A stretch of 20,716 bases of DNA from Welwitschia mirabilis. Its lineage: Eukaryota; Gnetophyta; Gnetopsida; Welwitschiales. The notes under the pieces were generated by a model that was not told the DNA's origin, did not search any database, and saw only the letters and a list, made by a program, of their open reading frames with translations. Numbering within the stretch: the first letter of the stretch is position 1; each line of letters starts with the position of its first letter. Positions 1-8,842 of this stretch are shown here, piece after piece. Where the stretch lies: positions 284,567,558 through 284,588,273 of the forward strand of contig JBOZIK010000001.1 of the NCBI GenBank assembly GCA_051453625.1, given 5' to 3'. Made by a program: the position numbers and the translations under genes.

Positions 1-831
1 TGAAGTAGTTTTCATGATAAGTTGGAAAGGAAAGATCTTCAATCAAGAAAGGTAAATTAGATGGAAACACAATCCTCAACCCCTTAAAGGTTGCGAACGG
101 CACCAATTCTTTGAAGTTATAGCGATTATTGTGGGATTGACCTTATCTTATAAAAAATATTAAAAATCTTCCTCTCTCTGGCTAAATATGCTAATTCTTT
201 TGGAGATCAAGCAAGCCTTTAGGACTTAAGAAAGAACATCAAGAAACAAGAAGAAAGCCAACTAAAAAAGAATATACTTATACCTATATGGAAATACCTT
301 ATAATGGTTAATTTGGACAAGTTGTAAACTCATTGACATTAATATCTATGTTTGTTTAAATCTAGCTTAGCCCCTATAGCCAATGGGGTTGTTAGAGCTA
401 CATCAACCCCTCATACTGAAATAGCCGAAAGCTCATAGTGTCTGACTCTAGGCTAGGTGCTCAATCCTTGATTCCAGAAAAACTCCTGATAAAGATTATT
501 GAATTATTGAATATGACGTCAAAATTTCATCTTCTTTCTTCTTTGGAAAGACAAAGAAGATATCCACCACTATTGTTAGATCCACGTGCTAGTATGTAAT
601 GATACACGATATTGGCTATTATTGTTGTACCAACTCCTATGCCTTCAATGAGGCTTAAAGTTACAAAATAGGAGGAGGCATGCTAAGGTCTTCTTTTTAC
701 TTGTAGCAGTAAATCTCTAAATTCTCAGAGATCTTTAAGTCTTTGGTAGACTATGGAATGGCTTGTCTCTTGAGTTTCCTTCAACCACTTCAACTACCAT
801 GCAATTTGCAAGGGTGGTTGCCCACATTGTT
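1..831. other. Left flank, possible minus-strand gag relic
   Basis: No convincing gene is visible in this stretch. Read on the minus strand just after a primer-site relic (832-843), an ATG at 800-798 opens a short frame containing VEGNSRDKP, which resembles the VEGQS..(R/K)PP start of the gag proteins nearby. It is followed by a stop-rich stretch with RSLRI in the place of WRS.I. This would be the heavily decayed gag of element D. The match is short and could be chance. I recognise nothing from about position 1 to 650. Confidence 0.3.
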
Positions 832-843
832 GGCTAGAAATGC
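832..843 (-). promoter_or_regulatory. Degenerate primer binding site of element D
   Basis: Plus-strand GGCTAGAAATGCTTGTTA (832-849) resembles the reverse complement of the E1 LTR-end plus primer-site block (TAACAAGTGGCATCAGAGCC), with a 2-base deletion and a few substitutions. It therefore reads as an LTR end (taaca) followed by a decayed tRNA-iMet primer site on the minus strand. The order matches what is expected at the left end of LTR D. Confidence 0.4.
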
Positions 844-844
844 T

Positions 845-869
845 TGTTACTCAAACTTTTGAAAGAAAT
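845..869 (-). repeat. LTR D, terminal 25 bp (split by E1)
   Basis: Removing E1 (870-18081) and one copy of its 5-bp target duplication joins this segment to 18087 onward. The minus strand then reads from a CTAGGGTT block through TTTCAAAAGTTTGAG to TAACA. This parallels the LTR A end (CCTAGGTTGTTCAAAGATCC then TAACA). The segment is inferred to be the last 25 bases of the minus-strand LTR D, displaced by the insertion of E1. Confidence 0.45.
865..869. repeat. Target site duplication of E1, left copy (gaaat)
   Basis: The five bases gaaat precede the TG of LTR A. The five bases after the right LTR are aaaat (18082-18086). Four of five match, and the difference is one G/A transition. Copia integrases make 5-bp duplications, so this supports 870-18081 as one inserted element. 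Confidence 0.55.
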
Positions 870-1845
870 TGTTGGGAAAAATCAGTGTTTCAATGATGTT
901 CCAAAGGTAGAGTCCTGTATCTAATTGCACTAGGATGATGAAAGATGTCTTCCAAGAAGTCCGTGTTTTTTTGTTCATAAAAGATTGAACTTACACTAGT
1001 CCGGAAGTCCAAGTACTTCCTTAGGGAGTCCAAGCATGAATTCAGGGATGTTCGACCATGCCCCTGCAAGGTGAAAAAAATTAAATGTAGCTCAGTACAT
1101 ATGACCTTGCAAGCAAATTCACATATAGAACCGATCCAAGATTGGAACGTTCAGGTGAATTGAGCCGGGACTGCCGAGCCCATGAGTGTCATTTAAGAAA
1201 ATCAAATTGATGATTGTTTAACCTTGAATTGTGCCAATTCAATCAAGGAGCTCCTCCCAACTCACTATTAGTTTGGATGTCCAATTATCTTCTTCATGAT
1301 TGTAGCAGTGATCCTTTTAACAAGGATAAATTTGAAATCAAAATGCTAGGAATTGCATTCTTGCATACATCTATCAAACTCTCTCTCTACTATGTTCTAT
1401 CATTTGGATTCTTTCAAAAGGAGTTGTATACAGAAATAAATCTCGTTCTAATCATCAGTGTATTGAAGAAACAATTTGTAAGATCAAAACCTATTCTTGC
1501 ACTTAACTTGAAAAGTTTCATTGATTGTGAAGCAAACTTGCTTTTAGGGTAAAGAGCCCTGTTGTTGTAAAGGTTTCTTGCACCTATTGAAGCAAGGAAG
1601 AAAGAAGGGAACCAGGGTGCTAGAAGGCTTTTCTGCTGCTCCCTAAGAGTGGAGTAGGCCTCACTGGCTCAACCACTATAAAACTTTTTGTGGTGTGCTT
1701 GTTTGTTCAAATTATTTCTATGTTTATCTGCTCTATTAAGTTTTACTTTAATAAGTTTTAAGTAGAGAAAATTTTATTAATAGCAGCCTATTCACCTCTC
1801 CCACCACTTTGCCCCTTTCCTAGGTTGTTCAAAGATCCACTAACA
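870..1845 (+). repeat. E1 5' LTR (LTR A)
   Basis: Starts TGTTGGG and ends TAACA, followed two bases later by a primer binding site. It aligns along its length with 17007-18081: both share GTTTCAATGATG near the start, a GTCCGGAAGTCC block, an AAGCAAGGAAGAA block, and a GGAGTAGG...CCAC..TA box near the end. It is 976 bp against 1074 bp for the partner; part of the difference is a GA repeat in the partner. TATAAAA at 1677-1683 lies in the conserved CCACTATAAA box and could be a TATA or RNA 3'-end signal. Short open frames inside (for example 1214-1552) are not genes. Confidence 0.85.
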
Positions 1846-1847
1846 AG

Positions 1848-1860
1848 TGGCATCAGAGCC
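1848..1860 (+). promoter_or_regulatory. E1 primer binding site (tRNA-iMet)
   Basis: TGGCATCAGAGCC differs by one base from TGGTATCAGAGCC, the complement of the initiator methionine tRNA 3' end that primes minus-strand synthesis in most plant copia elements. It follows the LTR after a two-base spacer and lies 50 bases before the gag ATG. Confidence 0.9.
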
Positions 1861-1909
1861 TACTTGCTCTAGATCATCTTATTTGTTTTGTTCTCAAAAC
1901 TCACCCTAG

Positions 1910-3172
1910 ATGGCTTCGACAAGCAATGTTGAAGGTCAATCAAATGTCAGACCTCCATTGTTTAATGGCTCTAACTATGCTTATTGGAAGTCTCACATGT
2001 CCATCTTCTTTCAATCCTTGGATGTGGACATTTGGGATATGGTCAAAAGTGGATACCCTCTTTACACTACAACCACTGCTTCTGGCAAAGTTTACTTGAA
2101 ATCAGGCACAAATGTGATGCCGATGACAAAAGGCATGTAACACTCAATGNNNNNNNNNNNNNNNNNNNNNNNNNNNNNNNNNNNNNNNNNNNNNNNNNNN
2201 NNNNNNNNNNNNNNNNNNNNNNNNNNNNNNNNNNNNNNNNNNNNNNNNNNNNNNNNNNNNNNNNNNNNNNNNNNNNNNNNNNNNNNNNNNNNNNNNNNNN
2301 NNNNNNNNNNNNNNNNNNNNNNNNNNNNNNNNNNNNNNNNNNNNNNNNNNNNNNNNNNNNNNNNNNNNNNNNNNNNNNNNNNNNNNNNNNNNNNNNNNNN
2401 NNNNNNNNNNNNNNNNNNNNNNNNNNNNNNNNNNNNNNNNNNNNNNNNNNNNNNNNNNNNNNNNNNNNNNNNNNNNNCTCAATGCAAAGACAATGAACTC
2501 CTTGATTTGTAGGCTAACTCAAGAGAAGTACGACTATATTCTGAAGTGCACAACTGCCAAAGACATTTGGAATACCCTCCTGATAGCTCATGAAGGTACA
2601 TGTGTGGTAACGAATGCCAAGTTACAAATGTTGGCCATAAAAGTTGAATATATTAAAATGAATGAGCGCAAGTCCATAGATGAGTACACCATAAAGATCA
2701 ATGATCTTTTGAACAACATGTGGGGACTTGGAGAAATTGTCCCTCAAAATAGAGTGGTGTGCCCGATTCTAAGAAGTCTCACGAAAAAGTTCAGACCAAA
2801 CATTATTGCCATTGAGGAGAGCAAAGGTACAGACAAGATTAAGAATGAAGAACCAAAAGGATCTTTGAGGGCATATGAAGCATCGCTTGACAATGAGGAA
2901 GCCCCCAAGAAAAGAAGCACTGCACTTAAGGCTGTCATTGAAGATCAACAAAAGTGATGTCTCTAGTGAAGAAGATGATGAAGACCTTGATTTGCTTGCA
3001 AAGAACTTCAAAAAATTCCTAAGGAAGAAGAATGTCAGAACTACAAAGAGGGCTACATTAAAGAAAGCAAATGCTTCTTCTAAAGGTAAGAGTGCTTCTA
3101 GTCAAATATAATGTTATAAATGCAAGGGCTTTGGTCATATTTCTGCAGATGGCAAAAACAAAATGGATAAGA
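1910..3172 (+). pseudogene. gag: E1 gag, capsid region and first zinc knuckle (broken)
   Basis: This is the coat protein of a Ty1/copia element. The ATG at 1910 lies 50 bases after the primer site. The start MASTSNVEGQSNVRPPLFNG and the NYAYWKS..IFFQSLDVDIW stretch are the conserved N-terminal block of plant copia gag (DUF4219/UBN2-type). A frameshift near 2105 moves the reading frame. After the N run the frame resumes as LNAKTMNSLI and continues to about 2957, with the conserved LRSLTKKFRP and EELKGSL.AYEA-type motifs. The zinc knuckle starts CYKC (3112-3123) with His at 3136, but its last Cys is Gly (3151-3153). The codon before it is TAA where the sister copy E2 has CAA. Nonfunctional. Confidence 0.88.
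2143..2484. other. 328-base N run flanked by a 7-bp direct repeat
   Basis: CTCAATG occurs immediately before (2143-2149) and immediately after (2478-2484) the Ns. In the sister gag at 8020-8070 the coding sequence runs straight through this point with no extra bases. The missing sequence is therefore either an insertion with a 7-bp duplication or an assembly gap across an unmerged overlap. Confidence 0.7.
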
Positions 3173-3827
3173 AGAATAGATGCAAAGGAAAGAAAGTCCT
3201 TAAGGTAACATGGAATAACTGTGAAGATGACAATGAACCTGCTTATCAGTCTAGTGAAGTAGAGGAAAGCATCAACCTTGGAGTAATCTCATTCATTGAA
3301 GATGATGAGGTATGCATTGATTCCAACTATGGTATGTGCGACCAAGACGAGGAGGAAAGCACATTTGATATACATAATGCATTGGAAAAACTTTATGAAG
3401 TTAGTGTTGAATTTGAAAAGAAAAATGTCTTATTGAAGAACAAGTTAATTGTTTAGAAAATAAATTGAAAGATGTCAACCTCAAGATTGAAGTGCTTTTC
3501 AGAGAATTAGAAGATGCTAAGAGAACAATTGAAACGCTTACTAATGACAACAAAAATCTTGATATTATAATAGGAAGAGGTAAAAGACCTTCAGATAGAT
3601 TAGGTATTGGCTTCATAAATTACACAAATTTTACTCCATCCTCAGTTTTTAATCATTCCTTTGCTAAGATTAGTTTGAAATGTTATTACTATCAAGAAAA
3701 TGGACATGTTAAGTTTGTCTATCCATATACAAAATTTATGTATTTTGAGTAGAACTATCACAAATTTGTAGCAAAAAATCATCTTCAAAAACCCACAAAG
3801 AGCACAAGAAAACATGTTAGGAAAAAA
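3173..3827 (+). pseudogene. gag: E1 gag C-terminal coiled coil and second zinc knuckle (broken)
   Basis: An acidic stretch (3220-3380, many Asp and Glu) leads into a heptad-like helix (LEKLYEVSVEFEKKN, then LKIEVLFRELEDAKRTIETL), interrupted by a stop and frameshift near 3455. A second CCHC-like box lies at 3681-3722, reading C..Y....H....Y, in which two Cys are replaced by Tyr (TGT to TAT). The sister element E3 keeps an intact version at 11102-11143. The order of knuckle, acidic region, coiled coil and second knuckle is the gag-to-protease connector of this family. Confidence 0.7.
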
Positions 3828-4171
3828 GCTATCAAGTTATTATTTACCCATGCAGCCTTCAAAGTACAAGATGTAGCCAGATGGTACTTGGATAGTGGCT
3901 GCTCTCGATGTATGACAGATGACAAAGGTCTTATTTCTACCTTTATTGCTTATGATGATCTTGATGTTACCTTTGAAGATAATAGTAAAAGAAAAATCAT
4001 AGGAAAAGGTATTGTTGCTGCTCATAATGCTTATCCTGCTATACATGATGTGTATTATGTACATGGCTTCAAACATGATCTTACTAGTATTTCTCAAATT
4101 TGTGATAACGGCAACAAAGTTATTTTTCTTGAGATTCTTCTAACAAACTAATTATTAGTGGAAAAAGGTCT
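3828..4171 (+). pseudogene. pol: E1 aspartic protease (broken)
   Basis: Retropepsin-like protease that cuts the polyprotein. The active-site block reads WYLDSGC, with Asp-Ser-Gly at 3891-3899 intact. The usual His of the following SRHMT is Cys here (SRCMT). Downstream GKGIVAAHNAYPAIHDVYYV and FKHDLTSISQICD match the protease C-terminal half (..HDVYLVEGLKHNLLSISQICD in E3). The frame breaks near 4130-4151 before the GAG-pre-integrase segment. Confidence 0.85.
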
Positions 4172-5190
4172 AGTAGCATGCACGTTTTAGGTCCAAAGGA
4201 AGACTTTGAGGAAGGTTGTTACCTAGTTCAATCAAATGAGGTTGATCTATCGCATAGTAGACTTCGACACATGAATGTGAAAGATCTCCAAACTATTTTA
4301 AATAAAGATGTAATTTGTGGACTTCCCACATTAAAAGTGTCCCAAGCAAAACTGTGTGAGTCATGCATCAAAGAGAAGTTGACAAACTACTTTAAAAGCA
4401 AGAACAACACAAGCACTAATAAGCCACTAGACCTCATGCACATGGATCTAGTAGTTAGTAAGGCCTCCTCAAACTCAAAGCATAGGTGGTAACAAACATT
4501 TTTTGGTTATGGTTAGACTATTTTTCAAGATTTTGTTGGTTAAGTTTTTTACATAGCAAAGATGAAGCATTTGATCATTTTTGTAAGAGTTGTAGAAGAA
4601 TTCAAAATGGAAAAGGGTACATGATCAACACCCTACGATCAGACCATCAAGGTGAGTTCAAAAATGAAAAGCTTGATGATTTTTGCTACTTACATGGTAT
4701 TCTGCATTAGTTCTCAGCGCCAAGGACACCCCAGCAAAACGTTGTTACGAAAAGGAATAATCATGTTTTAAAAGAAATGACAAGTACTATGTTAAATGAG
4801 AACAAGTTACCTCTCAATTTTGGGCTAAAGCAATAAACATTGCCTCATACATTTCAAATAGAGTTTTCTCACGTCCACATACTCTCAAGACTCTATTTGA
4901 ATTATGGACAAACTAAATGTGAAGTACTTCGAAGCATTTGGAAGTAACTACTCAATTGTTAGAGATAAAGAAAACAATGCTAAATTCAATTCAAAGCCTG
5001 ATGAAGGCATCTTTCTTGGTTATTTTGTGACAAGAAAAGATTATAGAGTAGTCAATAAATCATCTCGTAAAGTGGAAGAATTTAGCCATGGTAGGGTAGA
5101 TGAATCTAACATGTTAAATGAAGTTTTAGGTGACAAGATAGAAGAGGAAGAAGCAACAGCTCAAATCCAATCCTTATCTAGTAAGAATTA
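4172..5190 (+). pseudogene. pol: E1 integrase (broken)
   Basis: Inserts the cDNA copy. The zinc-binding N-terminus is visible as H.RLRHMNVKDLQTI followed by CESC (HHCC type). The catalytic core shows the first Asp in LMHMDLV (4431-4452) and the second in LRSDHQGEF (4636-4662). In the third block (PQQN at about 4730, then VVTKRNN) the reading frame no longer encodes the canonical Glu, because of local indels. Stop codons lie at 4490, 4708 and 4833. The C-terminal region (KFNSKPDEGIFLGYF, KDYRVVNKSSRKVEE) is open in 4904-5191. Length and order fit copia integrase, but it cannot be expressed intact. Confidence 0.85.
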
Positions 5191-6324
5191 GGAGCTATCT
5201 ACCTCTTCACCAAAAACTCCCAAATATACATGCCTGCCTCTAAGGACAAGAAGAGCTCATCCACAAGACCAAATTATTGGAGATCCAAAGTCAAATACCA
5301 TTACAAGAGGAGGTAAAAGTCAATTTTGTTTGGTCTCTGACAATAAGCCTAAAATTTTTAGGAAGCTAAAAGAGGTGAATATTGGATGATGGTAATGCAC
5401 AAAGAACTTGACCAATTCTCAAGGAACAACACAAGGGAATTGGTTCCAAAGCCCCAACGTAAGCAAATTATTGGTACTAAGTAGTGTTTAAGAGTAAAAT
5501 GAATGGAAACAACAATACTTTTCCAAATAAGGCTAGACTTGTAGCTCAAGGCTATTGCTAACAAGAGGGCATTGACTATGAAGAAACTTATGCTCCTATA
5601 GAAAAACTTAAAGCTATTAGAATGCTCTTGGCTTTTGCTTGCTTTCATAAGATCAAATTATTTTAGATGGATGTTAAAAGTGCGTTTTTTAATTGTTTTC
5701 TTAATGAAGAAATATATGCACCACCACCACCAAGTTCTATGAATCCAAAGCACCCAAAGTGTGTATATAAATTGACCAAAGCGCTCTATGGTTTCAAACA
5801 AGCTCTTAGAGCTTGGTTCAAAAGGATCACAACCTTTCTTATTTCCCATAATTTCACTAAACATGATGTTGATCCTACGTTATTTATAAAATGGGAAAAT
5901 GGATAATATTAGTCCAGATTTATGTTGATGATATTGTTTATGGATCCACTAATGGAAACTCATCTCATGAGTTTGCTAAGTTAATGCAGGTGGAGTTTAA
6001 AATGAGCTTGCTTGATAAGATGAATTTCTTCTCTGGTCTAGAACTCAAACAACACAAGGATGGGACTTTCATTAGTTAAGGCAAATATCTTTTTGATGTT
6101 CTTAAGAAATATGGCATGGGAAAATCAACAGAAATTTAGACACCCATGGGAACCAGTGCCAAAATCAACAAAGATGGTGAAGGTCAAAATATAGATCAAA
6201 CTTTATACAAAGGTATAATTGGAAGTCTTTTGTAGGTAACTGTAGTCAACTTGATATTGATTTAAGTGTTGGAATTGGTGCTAGATATCCATATGATCAA
6301 AATGAGTCACATTTAAGTTGTGTA
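5191..6324 (+). pseudogene. pol: E1 reverse transcriptase (broken, ends at gap)
   Basis: Copies element RNA to DNA. The entry segment IIGDPK...TRGGK is followed by ELVPKP...IIGTK, then stop TAG at 5482-5484 where Trp is expected. Blocks in order: KARLVAQGYC, then stop TAA at 5559 in place of Gln; YEETYAPIEKLKAIRMLLA; stop TAG at 5664 in place of Gln; MDVKSAFFN (first catalytic Asp); VYKLTKALYGFKQALRAW; the catalytic YVDD at 5921-5932; and FFSGLELKQHKDGTFIS followed by TAA at 6077. The last readable part, DIDLSVGIGARYPYDQNESH, is the connection to RNase H. The rest of this domain is cut off by the N run and the inserted block, and resumes at 14730. Confidence 0.9.
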
Positions 6325-6424
6325 NNNNNNNNNNNNNNNNNNNNNNNNNNNNNNNNNNNNNNNNNNNNNNNNNNNNNNNNNNNNNNNNNNNNNNNNNNNN
6401 NNNNNNNNNNNNNNNNNNNNNNNN

Positions 6425-6659
6425 GCATTCAACTTATTAAATTTTTTATATATCTGTCAAGTTTTTTTTTAATTACCATGATCTAATAATGCTAAGTGCA
6501 AATAAAAAATTGTGCCTCAGACTGACTGAATTTGTTACAAGTTCTTGATCTCTGTAGATTTCATAAGAGGCATAGAATTTAGGGGGAGCTTAGCAAAACT
6601 GTTATCAATCTACTTATCAGAACTCTTAAGTCACTCAGATCATATGTGTTCTCATCATT
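6425..6659 (+). other. 3' UTR of a sister-family element
   Basis: No coding sequence. Bases 6425-6507 match 14584-14657, the trailer after the second copy of the third ORF (shared ACTTATTAAAT, ATATATCTGTCAAG, TTACCATGA and AATGCTAAGTGCA). This marks the tail of an element of the E2/E3 family, not of E1. A first purine-rich box AGGGGGAG lies at 6581-6588 and may be an accessory polypurine tract. Confidence 0.7.
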
Positions 6660-6673
6660 AAAAAGGGGGAGAT
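6660..6673 (+). promoter_or_regulatory. Polypurine tract before LTR B
   Basis: AAAAAGGGGGAGAT directly precedes the LTR, the standard position for the plus-strand primer in copia replication. It is bracketed by an 8-bp inverted repeat, TCATCATT (6652-6659) and AATGATGA (6707-6714). Confidence 0.85.
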
Positions 6674-7743
6674 TATTATGACAAATCAAAGATATCAAGA
6701 AGTTTCAATGATGAAAACTCGGAGTTCAAAGAACAATATGAAAACAACAAAATCTACAACTAATTCATAATGGGACATTCGACCCCTTACCATGGGACGT
6801 CCAGGACTCCTCATAGATTTTTCACAGACGAACTCTCAGAATGGGACGTCTGGGATCCTCATCCATATTGCACAGAAGTACCTGCAAAGTGGGACATCCA
6901 ACATAGTACATCGGGACGTTCAAATAAGAAAGCTGCTACCCAAAGAATCACGCAAAGTGGGATGTCCAACACAGCAAATCGAGACATCCGGATAAGGAAT
7001 TCATCATCTGTACCCAGTTCAACATGGGACATCCAAGTTCTAATTTGGGATATCCGAATAAATCTCACGCCAAATATCATGGGACGTCCGAATCTCAAAA
7101 TGGGAGGTCCGAGATTTCTATGTCCAAAAAATGGGACGTCTAACCAGATGAACGTTATAGATTCGTTTGGCTGCCCAACGCGTTTTTCTCATAAAGAAAT
7201 GGGTCTCTATCGGTCTACACTACGTTTTCCAATGTGATTATTCTTTGTAGGCAGACTACAACAGCTATTTCTCTTTAACTTGCTTAAATAGAGCAAACTC
7301 AATCAAATCTGTAGCACTGTAACTATTTTGTATAATCTTGCTTCAAAGAGAAGAGAACATCTCTGAGCCAAACTAAGCTATCTCATTCTTTGCATGCGAA
7401 GAATGCAACTATGCATTGTGAAGGCACTTCTCCATCAGACTCTCTCTGAGAACTCTCTGTTTAGAGTTGTTCACTGGGTTGAACATTGTTGTATTGTCCT
7501 CCCTCTTGCATAGAGATACTGAAGAAGGAGTGCTAAGTGGATCTATTTGGATAACAGAATTAGGAGGCTGATAGCAATTGTTGCCCCTTGAGAGTGGAGT
7601 AGGTAGTGTCGCCGAACCACTATAAAAATCTGGTGTCTTCATGTCTTCAGTATTTATATGTACTTTTTAGAGTGTGTCATAAAATTGTTTAAATTTTTTA
7701 AATACTCTATTCACCCCCGTTCTAAAGCATTTCGATCTTAATA
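6674..7743 (+). repeat. LTR B (sister-family LTR)
   Basis: About 1070 bp between a polypurine tract and a primer site. The ends read TATTATG...TTAATA, consistent with TG...CA after one transition at each end. TTTCAATGATG ends 40 bases from the start. The U3-like part (6772-7142) holds about a dozen GGGACGTCC-type palindromes. Near the 3' end is the box GAGTGGAGTAGG...CCACTATAAAA, with TATAAAA at 7621-7627. It is related to LTR A but clearly diverged. The 155-residue frame at 6770-7237 is a by-product of the motif array and not a gene. Confidence 0.82.
6772..7142. promoter_or_regulatory. Array of GACGTC-type palindromes in LTR B
   Basis: Copies of GGGACGTCC or one- to two-step variants begin at 6772, 6794, 6843, 6891, 6913, 6959, 6981, 7025, 7047, 7081, 7102 and 7133. 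Spacing is irregular, about 22 to 50 bases. GACGTC is the C-box core bound by plant bZIP factors such as TGA and HY5 types, so a promoter or enhancer role is plausible. Variants such as GGACATCC and GGATGTCC are what deamination of a methylated central CpG would give. Confidence 0.6.
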
Positions 7744-7745
7744 AT

Positions 7746-7758
7746 TGGTATCAAAGCC
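7746..7758 (+). promoter_or_regulatory. E2 primer binding site (tRNA-iMet)
   Basis: TGGTATCAAAGCC has one difference from the initiator-tRNA complement. It starts two bases after LTR B, is followed by the same GGTTGCTCTAGA-like leader as E1, and ends 50 bases before the gag ATG. Confidence 0.9.
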
Positions 7759-7808
7759 TGGTTGCTCTAGATTAGCAGTTTGTTTCTATTATTGTTTTAG
7801 ATCTACAG

Positions 7809-8742
7809 ATGGGCTGTTCAAGCTTTACTGAAGGACAGTCAATCTCAAAACCTCCTCTCTTCTCTGGAAGCAACTACGCTCATTGGAGGTCAAAAATAAC
7901 TATCTTTCTTACTTCTCTAGATGTGGATATCTGGGAAATGGTCATAAAAAGAGATCAGACCCCCACAACAATATATGCTAATGGAGCCATTTCTCTCAAA
8001 GCTCGAGCCAACTGGGACTCAGATGACAAAAAGCAAGCTCGACTAAATGCTCAAGCTATGAACGCAATCATATACGCTCTCACACCAGAAGAATATGACC
8101 GTGTTGTTCAGTGCGCTACGACTCAAGAAATGTGGCAAACACTAAAGATAGCACATGAAGGGACAAACACAGTCAAGAATACCAGGCTACAACTACTAGC
8201 CACCAAGTTCGAGAATATCAAGATGGAAGAATCTGAAATGATTGCCAAGTACACTACCAAGATCACCAACATTGCAAACACAATATGGAAACTTGGTGAA
8301 AAGCTTCCTGAAAATACGATCGTACGCGAAATTCTTAGAAGTCTAACAAAGAAATTCAGACCCAAAGTGACAGCCATTGAAGATAGCAAAGACATCGACA
8401 CCATCAAAATAGAGGAGCTGAAAGGATCTCTCATGGCCTATGAAGCCATCTTATTACCAGAAGAAGAAACTCCCAAAAAGAGAAGCATAGCCCTCAAAGC
8501 CAATGCGAAATCAAAGAGGACTCGTCATCTGAAGAAGCTAAAGATAAGGACCTAGCCCTGCTCACTAAGAATTTCAAAAAATTCCTAAGTAAGAAAAAGG
8601 AAGGAAAACCTCTTAAAAGGTTTTCAAAACATAGAAATGAAAAGGGTAAGCAAACATCTAACTCTATGCAATGTTTTGAATGCAAAGGTTTTGGTCATGT
8701 AGCCTCAGAATGTGCCAACAAAAGAAAGAAACAAAGCTCAAA
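7809..8742 (+). pseudogene. gag: E2 gag (one frameshift, truncated at gap)
   Basis: Copia coat protein and the best preserved frame in the window: 248 open codons from the ATG at 7809. It starts MGCSSFTEGQSISKPPLFSG and continues with NYAHWRSKITIFLTSLDVDIW, LNAQAMNAIIYALTPEEY, IAHEGTNTVKNTRLQLLATK and LRSLTKKFRPKVTAIE. A one-base loss near 8506, relative to the E3 copy, causes a frameshift into an early stop at 8555. Past it, the other frame continues with a Lys-rich linker and an intact CCHC knuckle, CFECKGFGHVASEC (8672-8713). The N run at 8743 cuts off everything further. Start choice rests on the primer-site spacing and alignment with E1. Confidence 0.9.
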
Positions 8743-8842
8743 NNNNNNNNNNNNNNNNNNNNNNNNNNNNNNNNNNNNNNNNNNNNNNNNNNNNNNNNNN
8801 NNNNNNNNNNNNNNNNNNNNNNNNNNNNNNNNNNNNNNNNNN

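Noticed and set aside
1214-1552. 112-codon open frame
   Set aside because: Lies wholly inside LTR A, has no recognisable motif, and the matching part of LTR A' does not keep it open.
2144-2512. Open frames across the N run
   Set aside because: Produced by translating unknown bases.
6772-7142. CRISPR-like repeat array
   Set aside because: Repeats are about 9-10 bases, palindromic, variable and irregularly spaced, in a plant LTR with no cas genes.
6770-7237. 155-codon open frame in LTR B
   Set aside because: Overlaps the palindrome array. The repeated MG.., WDI.. residues come from the DNA motif and not from protein selection.
6674-7743. LTR B as the 3' LTR of E1
   Set aside because: It is clearly diverged from LTR A, whereas 17007-18081 matches LTR A throughout and has the near-matching 5-bp flank.
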